A DNA stretch of 64,000 nt from Bog-756 sp963727955 (GTDB lineage: Bacteria; Actinomycetota; Acidimicrobiia; Acidimicrobiales; RAAP-2). Each line of letters begins with the position of its first letter. Position 1 is the stretch's first letter. The stretch lies in assembly GCA_963727955.1 (NCBI GenBank), contig CAVSII010000005.1, positions 1-64,000 on the forward strand, read 5' to 3'. The translations under genes and the position numbers were made by a program. The notes beneath the pieces were generated by a model that was not told the origin of the DNA, ran no database searches, and saw only the letters and a list, made by a program, of their open reading frames with translations. Positions 57,273 to 64,000 of the stretch are shown here, one piece after another.

Positions 57273-58448
57273 ATGACAGAGTCGTTTGAGCCAACCCCCG
57301 AAGACCACTTCACTTTCGGTCTGTGGACAGTGGGCAACCCCGGAAGGGATCCGTTCGGCCACGAGACCCGTCCTCCGCTCGATCCGGCGGACGCTGTCTA
57401 TCGGCTGGCCGACCTCGGTGCCTATGGGGTCACTCTGCACGACAACGACCTCGTTCCTTACGATGCATCGTCTTCCGACCGCGACGTCATCCTCAAGCGG
57501 TTCCGCGCCGCCCTCGAGCAGACGGGGCTGCAGGTCCCCATGGCCACCACCAATCTGTTCTCCCGCCCGGTGTTCAAAGAGGGAGCCTTTACCGCCAACG
57601 ACCCGGCCGTTCGTCGTATGGCCGTGGCCAAGACACTGGAGGCTATCGACCTGGGGGTCGACCTCGGTGCCAATATCTTTGTGATGTGGGGCGGTCGGGA
57701 GGGGGTCGAGGCCGACGCGGCCAAAGATGTCGGCGGCGCCCTCGACCGCTACGCCGAAGCGGTCAATCTGTGCTGCTCCTACGTGAGGGATGGCGGGTAT
57801 GACCTGCGTTTCGCCCTCGAGCCGAAACCCAACGAGCCTCGGGGGGACATCCTCCTGCCCACCGTAGGACATGCCCTGGCCTTCATCAACGAACTCGAAT
57901 GGCCGGACATGGTCGGGCTCAATCCCGAGTTCGCCCACGAGACCATGAGTGGACTGGCCTTCTCCCACGCCGTGGCCCAGACCCTCTGGCACGGCAAGCT
58001 CTTCCACATCGACCTCAATGCCCAACGCATCGGAAAATACGACCAGGACTTCCGATTCGGGTCGGAGGGGATCCGCGATGCCTTCTACACGGTCAAGGTG
58101 CTCGAGGATGCCCGATGGGACGGCATGCGCCATTTCGACGCCCATGCCTACCGGACCGAGGACGGTGACGGGGTGTGGGATTTCGCCCGCGGCTGCATGC
58201 GCACCTACCTCATACTGCGCGACAAGGTCGCACGCTTCCACCAGGATGGGGACATCGCCGATGCCCTCCGCACGGCCCGACGTGAGGAGATCAACGTGCC
58301 CACCTCACCGGACGGGCTTGGCGGCGAAGCCCTCGCCAGTTTGCGTGCCGATGCCGCCGCGGTCGACGAGGAGACGCTGGCCGCCAGGGGATACGGGCAC
58401 GAACGGCTCGACCAGCTGGTCACCGAGCTCCTCCTTGGCGTGCGGTGA
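57273..58448 (+). CDS. xylA: Xylose isomerase
   Basis: 391-residue class I (actinobacterial short type) xylose isomerase that interconverts D-xylose and D-xylulose. The active-site His lies in 'GVTLHDNDLVP' (H56), the metal-binding Glu/Lys in 'RFALEPKPNEPRGD', and 'MVGLNPEFAHETM' and 'KLFHIDLNAQ' contain further metal ligands. Trp in FVMWGGREG is the usual substrate-pocket Trp. ATG 57273 is chosen, with an AGAGGTG site. Together with xylB it forms a complete xylose to xylulose-5-phosphate route; no transporter or XylR regulator is in the window. Confidence 0.95.
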   Translation: MTESFEPTPEDHFTFGLWTVGNPGRDPFGHETRPPLDPADAVYRLADLGAYGVTLHDNDLVPYDASSSDRDVILKRFRAALEQTGLQVPMATTNLFSRPVFKEGAFTANDPAVRRMAVAKTLEAIDLGVDLGANIFVMWGGREGVEADAAKDVGGALDRYAEAVNLCCSYVRDGGYDLRFALEPKPNEPRGDILLPTVGHALAFINELEWPDMVGLNPEFAHETMSGLAFSHAVAQTLWHGKLFHIDLNAQRIGKYDQDFRFGSEGIRDAFYTVKVLEDARWDGMRHFDAHAYRTEDGDGVWDFARGCMRTYLILRDKVARFHQDGDIADALRTARREEINVPTSPDGLGGEALASLRADAAAVDEETLAARGYGHERLDQLVTELLLGVR

Positions 58449-58668
58449 CATTGATGGCGCTGGGTGAGCGTGTGATTTCCATCCGGTCGAACGTCACCGA
58501 CTGACCTCGAACAGGCGTGATCCTGTGCCAGACGGTCGGGTCTAAGGGACGGCGGACAGCGTGCGGTAGGCAGCGATGGTTGCTCGGCCACATGCTCCAG
58601 TGTAACGGTCCAGGATCCGCTGTCTCAGTTGACCGGTAGGTGGCGAGTCCATGCCTGTCGCACGGCGG

Positions 58669-59667
58669 TCAGGATCGCGATGGTTGGTGGGGGTCGCAGT
58701 ACCAGGCCAGATCATCGAGGTACTCCCGGGCGTGCCCGAGTGATGTCGACACCACGCTGCATCCGCTCAACGCCGCCTCCAGCGAGACCAGACCGGTGGT
58801 CTCGAACAGCTGGGGAGCAGGTGGACCCGGGCGCCGTGGTAGAGATCGGCGAGCTCGGCCGAGTCGTGAGCTACCTCGCCGGTGAAGGTCACCCAGTCAC
58901 CACCTTCGCTCCCGGCACTGTGCGGCGTAGCCGGGATGATGGGGATGGTCATGCCCGGCGATGACCAGGGGCAGGCCCGATCCACGGAGGGCTCGGATGG
59001 CGCCCAGCTGGTTCTTGTGGGGATCGATCCGACCGACGAAAAGTGCGTAGCGGCGGTCCTCGAACGGCGCCGACGAGGCCGAAAAGCTCAGCGGGTCGAC
59101 ACCATTGGGGACCGGAGTCATCGGCGTCGACACGCCGAAGTCCAGCCTGATGCTGTCGGCCTCGCCCACCGCGTTGGGCAGGAGCAGGTCAGCGGACTCA
59201 TACGCCGTCAGTAGCTCGAGTTCGCTGGGCACACCGCCCAGGTTCGCCTCCATCAAGGAACCGCGGCCACGCAGTGCGGCGCGGGCGAACTGGGCGGCCC
59301 GAAAGCCCCGTCCGGCCACCGAGCGGGCCCGAGCTTCCGCGGGGGACCCTCCGCTCGATAGGAGCGGTCCCAATAGATCGGCGACAGAGCCACCAGGACC
59401 CGTCTCGTATGGCAGCGGCGGATCTGCGCCGGCGCTCAGCCCGAAGCCGTGCACCAGCTCGATGTCGGTCAGCGGAGGGTCGTCCGAGAAGTCGGTGACC
59501 GCGGCCACGCCCTTCTCACCGAGAGCGCGTGCGGTCTTCTCGATCTGCACGACATGGCCTCCGAGCATGCCCTTGCCATGAGGCATCCACAGGAGAACAC
59601 GGTCGGGCAGCGTCCCGACGGACGAGGCATCCGAGCGGGACCGATCCGATGAATCAGGGCCCGTCAA
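58669..59667 (-). CDS. GT4-family glycosyltransferase, two frameshifts
   Basis: About 330 residues when joined, GT-B fold. The N-terminal part is 'LLWMPHGKGMLGGHVVQIE'; the C-terminal part has 'ALFVGRIDPHKNQLGAIRAL', then after a frame change near 58908-58914 'GGDWVTFTGEVAHDSAEL', and after another near 58807 'PSWFETTGLVSLEAALSG', the normal GT4 nucleotide-sugar Glu region. The protein ends 'DDLAWYCDPHQPSRS'. Each break is one base. It starts at TTG 59667, which is uncertain. It may act in surface glycan assembly. Confidence 0.75.
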
Positions 59668-59820
59668 CGGTGGAGCCCGCGGCCCAGGGCCGATGACAAC
59701 GCGCCCCTGCCCCGAGGGTAGGTGGGTGCCCTCTCCACCGATGGTCGCACCCGTTCACCCTACCCGGCCCCTGTGGTCGGGCCACGGTGAAATATCGGGG
59801 CCCGTTGCCCAATGCCACCA

Positions 59821-59856
59821 CCCTGCCTGACACCCTGCCTGACCCCCTGCCGGACA
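59821..59856. repeat. Three 12-bp direct repeats between glycosyltransferase and methyltransferase
   Basis: CCCTGCCTGACA, CCCTGCCTGACC and CCCTGCCGGACA follow each other 31 bp upstream of the methyltransferase GTG, in the divergent region of about 220 bp. Could be a simple repeat or regulator sites. Confidence 0.75.
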
Positions 59857-59887
59857 AAACGGCTTCCCGGGCCGGTACTGTCGAAGG

Positions 59888-60634
59888 GTGGCAACACCCG
59901 AAACCGCTCAACGGGCGTCCTCGTTCGGATCGGTGGCCGGAGCCTACGACCGCTACCGGCCCGGCCCCCCGCTGTCAGCGGTGGATTGGATCCTGCGTTC
60001 GACAGGGGCGACGGCCGCCGACCTCGGTGCCGGCACGGGCGCCCTCACCCGGCAACTGGCCCGCCGAGCTGACCGAGTGGTGGCTGTTGAGCCGGACGGT
60101 CGCATGTTGGAGGTGCTCAAACGCTCGTCGCCGGATGTGGCGGCGATCAGAGGTAGAGCCGAACAGCTTCCTATCCGGTCGGAGACTCTTGATGCAGTCC
60201 TGGTCTCCTCCGCCTGGCACTGGATGGACCCTGACAAAACCGTGGCCGAGGTCGGCCGGGTGCTTCGCCCCGGGGGTGTCTTCGGTGTCATCCGGAACGG
60301 TCCTGACCGGTCGGTTGCCTGGGTATCCGGGTTGCTGGGCGTCCGCAACAGGTCGTCGGCCGACGAGAAGGAGCGGGCCCGCCGCCACCGCCTGGAGCTG
60401 CCGCCTCAGGCCCCTTTGGTCGACCTCGAGAACTGCTCGATCCCGTGGTCGTTGCCAATGACCAGGGACGAGCTGGTCGGGCTGGCCGGTACGTACAGCT
60501 CCACCATCGTCATGGCCCCCGAGCAGAGGGAACGAGAGCTGGCCCGGGTCAGGGAGACCGTCGAGTCCGCCGTCGGTGAGGAGGGTGTGGTGATGCCCAT
60601 GCTCTGTCGCTGTTGGCGGACCCTTCGCCGTTAG
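59888..60634 (+). CDS. Class I SAM-dependent methyltransferase
   Basis: 248-residue methyltransferase_11-type protein. Motif I is 'ADLGAGTGALTRQL', followed by VVAVEPDG, and 'LDAVLVSSAWHWMDPDK' and 'LRPGGVFGVIRNG'. It is a paralogue of the methyltransferase at 21.1-21.9 kb (identical 'YRPGPP.SAVDWIL' opening). Starts at GTG. Acceptor unknown. Confidence 0.88.
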   Translation: MATPETAQRASSFGSVAGAYDRYRPGPPLSAVDWILRSTGATAADLGAGTGALTRQLARRADRVVAVEPDGRMLEVLKRSSPDVAAIRGRAEQLPIRSETLDAVLVSSAWHWMDPDKTVAEVGRVLRPGGVFGVIRNGPDRSVAWVSGLLGVRNRSSADEKERARRHRLELPPQAPLVDLENCSIPWSLPMTRDELVGLAGTYSSTIVMAPEQRERELARVRETVESAVGEEGVVMPMLCRCWRTLRR

Positions 60635-60674
60635 GCGGCCCGGCTGATCGTCAAAGTATGGTCAGAGGCGAGGG

Positions 60675-61130
60675 TCAGGAGTAGTGCCAGCGGCGGGTCG
60701 GCTGGTGCCCGGCCGGCCACTCCATGCACTGCACGTCGAACCAGATGGGCAGCAGATGTTTCACGTAGAAGGCATGGACGGTGATGGTGGGCCCGACCAA
60801 ATCGTCGTACTCCTTGATGCGAAGCCGGTCGTCCGACTTCTGGAAGGTCCGGCATTCCTCCAGGATGGCGTCCACCTCGTCACGGGTGTCCACCAGCAGT
60901 CCGAGGTGGTCGTATCCGGGCGACGCCATGGGATGGTCGGACTCGGCTAACAGGATGAACTGGCCGTCGTCGGGCCGCAGAAGATGGCACGACTGTCCCA
61001 CCACCTCGGTGTCGAGTGAGTCCCAGCCGAGCACGTCGCAGTAGAACGCATCGACGTCATCCCGGAACCTCTGGGAGAGCGTCCCCAAAGGAAAGGAGAG
61101 CTCCATGTGGTTGAAGCGCATGCCGGCCAT
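60675..61130 (-). CDS. VOC-family (glyoxalase/dioxygenase fold) protein
   Basis: 151-residue vicinal-oxygen-chelate protein. 'MRFNHMELSFPLGTL' begins with the first metal-position His, 'DAFYCDVLGWDSLD' is the typical second strand-helix, and 'GYDHLGLLVDTRDEVDAIL' gives the repeat of the fold. ATG 61130 has a GGAGGG site; the longer open frame upstream has no similarity. Substrate unknown, but a second VOC protein and an NTF2-like protein lie nearby. Confidence 0.83.
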   Translation of the reverse strand: MAGMRFNHMELSFPLGTLSQRFRDDVDAFYCDVLGWDSLDTEVVGQSCHLLRPDDGQFILLAESDHPMASPGYDHLGLLVDTRDEVDAILEECRTFQKSDDRLRIKEYDDLVGPTITVHAFYVKHLLPIWFDVQCMEWPAGHQPTRRWHYS

Positions 61131-61251
61131 CGTGCCCTCCCTGTCAGTGGTCGCCCGGGGTCCAGTATCCCGCATGGATCGGCCGGCGTAACCGGGCGCC
61201 CCCCTCCCTGTTGGGGGCGCTAATTTCTGGCGCAACCGGGAGGGGATCGAC

Positions 61252-61686
61252 ATGGAGTTGTGGGAGTTGGTAGCGCGGGAGAGCATCCGGGACCTGGTCG
61301 CCCGTTACAACGCCAATGCCGATTCGGGACGCTTCGGCCACGTGCTGGAGTGTTTCGCCCCGGATGCCGTCATGGAGCTGGACGGAACGCCCTACCACGG
61401 GCGCGACCAGATACTCACCATCTTCACCGGGGCGGCGGAATTGGTCCAGCGGGGGCCCGAGCCAATCCTCGTCCGCCACCACACCAGCACGCTCCAGATC
61501 GACATCTCGGGACCCGATGCAGGTTCGTCGCGCTGCTATTACCAGGTCGTCAGCGACCAAGGACTCGATCACTGGGGCCGTTATCTCGACAGCTACGGGA
61601 CCATCGACGGTCGATGGTATTTCTTCCGCCGCCGTGAATTCCTCGATGGCCGGTCTCCGCACAGTTGGACCCGGGCCCAGGACTGA
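61252..61686 (+). CDS. SnoaL/NTF2-like small protein
   Basis: 144-residue protein of the SnoaL_4/NTF2-like cone fold ('IRDLVARYNANADSGRFGHVLECFAPDAVMEL'). Members are isomerases, dehydratases or ligand-binding partners. GGAGGGG precedes the ATG. Its last 137 bp are also covered, antisense, by the open frame of the alcohol dehydrogenase. Confidence 0.85.
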   Translation: MELWELVARESIRDLVARYNANADSGRFGHVLECFAPDAVMELDGTPYHGRDQILTIFTGAAELVQRGPEPILVRHHTSTLQIDISGPDAGSSRCYYQVVSDQGLDHWGRYLDSYGTIDGRWYFFRRREFLDGRSPHSWTRAQD

Positions 61687-62737
61687 TTCCTGATCGGCCA
61701 GGGTCCACACCCCGATCCTGGGGCAACGCTGTCACATCGACCGTGATCATCACCTTGCCGTAATCCCTCGACCCTCGCACCACACTCAGAGCATCGTCGA
61801 AACGCTCGAGAGGGAAGCGGTGGGTGATCAGTTCGGACAGGTCGCGTCGCGCCAGCAGGTCGATGGCGTCCTCGAAGCGGGACGGGTACTCCATCGAGCC
61901 GCGGATGGTGAATTGCTTCATGAGCACCAGTAGGAAGTTGGTCGGAACCGGCTCATAGTGCAATGCGACCACCGCCAGACGTCCACCGACCGGACCGTGG
62001 GCCAGTACGTCGGTGATGACCCGGGCCGAGCCCGACGCCTCGATGAAGGCGGCAGTGGCCGGTGTGGGGCCGAACATGAACGGAGCCCTACCGTGCAATC
62101 GGGCCAGCTCGTCCCACACGTCGGTGCTGCGGGGATCGAGGGCGGCCTGGACACCAAGCCGGCGGGCCAGCCCGAGCCGGGTGGCGCTGAGATCGACGGC
62201 GACCACTCTCTCGTGGCCCTGGTCGACCAGCGACGCTATGGCGGCCAGCCCGATGGGTCCGCATCCGAACACGGCCACCCCGTCGCCGGGGTGCACCTCG
62301 GCCTGCTCTGCGGCCCGCATTCCCACGGCCAGCGGTTCGGCCAAGGCAGCCACCTCGACAGCCAGGTCATCGGGAATGCGGTGGAGGCGACCGCGGTCGG
62401 CTTCTCTGACCAGCAGAAGTGGCGTGAGACCACCCTCGGGGGATCCGTTGCCGATCCGACCGAGTTGGTCGTCTCCCGGATGTACCACCACCCTGTCGCC
62501 GAGGTGGGTGGTGGTGACCTCGGGTCCGATCCACTCCACGGTGCCGGCCATCTCGTGGCCGAGGCACATGGGGGTGCCGGTCGGGCCGGCCACTCCGCCC
62601 ATCTTTATGTACGAGAGGTCGGTGCCGCAGATCCCGCAGGCGGCCACCCGGACCACGACGTCACGGGGACCGGGGTCGGGATCGGCGACATCGTCGACCC
62701 GGACATCGTCGGGCCCGTGGATCCGTACCTGCCGCAC
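61550..62737 (-). CDS. Zinc-type alcohol dehydrogenase (MDR family)
   Basis: MDR oxidoreductase of up to 395 residues. The catalytic zinc residues are in CGICGTD and LGHEMAGTV, and the Rossmann motif is 'VAVFGCGPIGLAAIASL'. The four-Cys structural zinc loop is absent. The enzyme core ends at 'GKVMITV', but the frame runs about 55 residues more, antisense to the SnoaL-like gene; a TGA sits in the next frame directly after that point, so a lost stop by a one-base change is possible. GTG 62737 is taken as start, 13 bp after the VOC stop, third in the SDR-VOC-ADH operon. Confidence 0.82.
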   Translation of the reverse strand: MRQVRIHGPDDVRVDDVADPDPGPRDVVVRVAACGICGTDLSYIKMGGVAGPTGTPMCLGHEMAGTVEWIGPEVTTTHLGDRVVVHPGDDQLGRIGNGSPEGGLTPLLLVREADRGRLHRIPDDLAVEVAALAEPLAVGMRAAEQAEVHPGDGVAVFGCGPIGLAAIASLVDQGHERVVAVDLSATRLGLARRLGVQAALDPRSTDVWDELARLHGRAPFMFGPTPATAAFIEASGSARVITDVLAHGPVGGRLAVVALHYEPVPTNFLLVLMKQFTIRGSMEYPSRFEDAIDLLARRDLSELITHRFPLERFDDALSVVRGSRDYGKVMITVDVTALPQDRGVDPGRSGISPGPGSNCAETGHRGIHGGGRNTIDRRWSRSCRDNGPSDRVLGR

Positions 62738-62750
62738 GGGCGGGGCTCGT

Positions 62751-63218
62751 TCAGTCCTCTTCGGGGCGGAAGAGGTATGACCCCATGACCTCGCGCACGG
62801 CGGCGTCGACGATCTCGATGCGGACACCGAGGCCATTGAGGTGGTAGGCGAAACTCACCGGGGCATCGTCACCGGCCCGACCGGCCAGCTGCAGCGGGCA
62901 GCCCATGCCGGCCAGCCGGCTGCTATCGGCCGGTAGGTCATCGCTCCAGAACCCGATGTGGTGGAGATTGGAGTGCTGGTCGCACGCCCAGACGGAACCG
63001 GGGACTTCTTCGATGAGCTCGAGACGGGGTTCCTCCACCGAGTAGCAGATGGTGGTGGGAAGGACGAGATCCCGGCCCCCGCCATCGCGGTAGTCGGCGG
63101 TGTCGAGATGCATAACCGGTCCCCAGGCGACACCGAGTTGCGCGGTGAACTGGGTGCGGGCGGCAGCGATGTCGGGAACCACGATGCCGACGTGGTAGTG
63201 GGGTGTGAGCGCAGTCAT
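62751..63218 (-). CDS. VOC-family protein
   Basis: 155-residue glyoxalase-fold protein. 'YHVGIVVPDIAAARTQFT' and 'QHSNLHHIGFWSDDLPAD' give the two metal-position His of the fold, and 'GLGVRIEIVD' the terminal Glu strand. It starts 3 bp after the SDR stop, second in a three-gene operon with the SDR and the alcohol dehydrogenase. Related proteins include methylmalonyl-CoA epimerase-like and ring-cleaving dioxygenase-like types. Confidence 0.85.
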   Translation of the reverse strand: MTALTPHYHVGIVVPDIAAARTQFTAQLGVAWGPVMHLDTADYRDGGGRDLVLPTTICYSVEEPRLELIEEVPGSVWACDQHSNLHHIGFWSDDLPADSSRLAGMGCPLQLAGRAGDDAPVSFAYHLNGLGVRIEIVDAAVREVMGSYLFRPEED

Positions 63219-63221
63219 GGG

Positions 63222-63971
63222 TCAGGTGAGGAGATAGCCGCCGTCGACAACGAGTGTATGCCCGGTCACATAGCCGGCGGCTGAGCTGGCCAGGAACTGC
63301 ACGGCACCGACGATCTCGTCGGGGTTCCCCAGACGGCCCATCGGTATCCGGGCGAGCTCGGCATCGAGAAGTTCGGGAAAGGCAGCCATCGGGGCGGTCA
63401 TGGGCGTATTGATCACCCCGGGGGCCACGGCATTGACCCGGATCCCCTGGGGGTTCCACTGCTTGGCCAGGTTGCCGGTCAGCGTGGCCAGCCCGGCTTT
63501 GGCCGAGCTGTAGCCGGGGACGATCGGGATGGACCGGAAGGCGGCCAGCGACACCATGTTGATGACACTGGCCCCGCCCTCGATGGCGCTGGCCGCCAAC
63601 AGCCGGCGAAGCCCGGTGGTCAGGCGCATGGGACCGGCCAGGTTGAGGGTGAGGGCGGCGGCGAAGGTATCCGGTTCCCACTCGTCGCGGCCCCCGGGGA
63701 AATTGGCGCCGGCGTTATTGACCAGGATGTCAAGAGTGTCGAGGGCGGCGACGAACGAGTCGATGGAGGAGGGATCGGTCATTTCGACCTGGCGGTAGGA
63801 GAAGCGGGCGAGGTCGGTTTCGTAGTCGCCGGGTGCGGGGCGGGTGCCGGTGACGGTCACGGTGGCCCCGGCGGTGCTGAATGCGGTAGCCAGGGCGTGG
63901 CCGATGCCGCTGGTGCCACCGGTGACGACAACGGCCGCACCGCTGAAGTCGAAGGAGAGGTGATTGTTCAC
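63222..63971 (-). CDS. SDR-family dehydrogenase
   Basis: 249-residue short-chain dehydrogenase. TGGTSGIG is the cofactor motif near residue 18; ILVNNAGA, Ser in NMVSLAAF and YSSAK complete the active site. 'MGRLGNPDEIVGAVQFLAS' and 'YVTGHTLVVDGGYLLT' are the usual C-terminal text. Starts at GTG with GGAGGG close upstream. First gene of the SDR-VOC-ADH operon; upstream sequence is cut by the window end. Confidence 0.92.
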   Translation of the reverse strand: MNNHLSFDFSGAAVVVTGGTSGIGHALATAFSTAGATVTVTGTRPAPGDYETDLARFSYRQVEMTDPSSIDSFVAALDTLDILVNNAGANFPGGRDEWEPDTFAAALTLNLAGPMRLTTGLRRLLAASAIEGGASVINMVSLAAFRSIPIVPGYSSAKAGLATLTGNLAKQWNPQGIRVNAVAPGVINTPMTAPMAAFPELLDAELARIPMGRLGNPDEIVGAVQFLASSAAGYVTGHTLVVDGGYLLT

Positions 63972-64000
63972 GGGCCCTCCAGGCGCTCGAGTGACCGCTT

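Noticed and set aside
1..64000. tRNA, rRNA, riboswitch, insertion sequence or prophage genes
   Set aside because: I looked for T-loop-like GGTTCGA words, rRNA-like conserved text, transposase or integrase motifs and found nothing convincing by eye; a tRNAscan/Rfam run would be decisive.

Overview
The window is a GC-rich actinobacterial chromosome segment. It carries three F420-type LLM oxidoreductases, two P450s, a WS/DGAT acyltransferase, a DUF2510 protein, many GTG/TTG starts, and two exported proteins with a 42-residue 'GYWLVASDGGVFxFGDA' repeat that I associate with Acidimicrobiia. That placement rests on family knowledge, not on a marker gene. I see no rRNA, tRNA, CRISPR array, integrase or transposase.

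Layout. 0-6.9 kb: end of a small gene, a P450, then a leftward set (amidohydrolase, class II aldolase, SDR, acyl-CoA ligase) that looks like a small-molecule catabolic or tailoring unit, and an LLM oxidoreductase. 6.9-10.1 kb: a three-gene cytochrome b unit with DosR/DevR-like boxes upstream, and an amidase-like protein. 10.1-14.2 kb: sugar genes (GH13, BadF-type kinase, GH4). 14.2-20.9 kb: a surface-glycan or exported-protein block with several broken frames, ending in a decayed copy of the GH4 3' end. 21-25 kb: methyltransferase, LLM oxidoreductase, HtrA protease. 25-34.5 kb: beta-helix surface protein, degenerate EAL protein, DUF2510/coiled-coil protein with a perfect 39-bp repeat, LLM oxidoreductase, secreted CocE/NonD hydrolase. 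34.7-39.6 kb: a rightward operon of cNMP-binding protein, P450, ferredoxin, FAD-dependent hydroxyacid oxidase and ThDP enzyme. 39.7-45.7 kb: WS/DGAT, divergent agmatine-to-putrescine genes aguB/aguA with four 15-bp iterons between them, an SDR and an orphan ABC binding lipoprotein. 45.9-55.6 kb: a cysteine-rich BlaI/MecI/CopY regulator, a decayed membrane gene, two matched 17-bp dyads, and an approximately 2,750-residue surface protein (12 FN3, 11 Ig-like, 6 GYW repeats). 55.7-58.4 kb: xylulokinase and xylose isomerase. 58.7-64 kb: glycosyltransferase, methyltransferase, and an SDR/VOC/alcohol dehydrogenase catabolic set.

A recurring oddity is the number of single-base frame breaks in otherwise well-conserved genes (about 14.2-17.4, 20.2-20.9, 38.5, 44.1, 46.8, 53.9, 58.8-58.9 kb). 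Several lie in G/C runs, and one is proved by a break in an exact 261-bp repeat period. This looks at least partly like indel error in the assembly, so genes reported here as broken may be intact in the organism.

The most interesting candidates are the Cys-rich BlaI regulator with its paired operators and no BlaR-type sensor protease, the cytochrome b mini-complex with dormancy-type boxes, the iterons between aguB and aguA, the 6-kb block bounded by copies of the GH4 3' end, and the possible fusion of an O-antigen-ligase-like protein to a GH43 domain.
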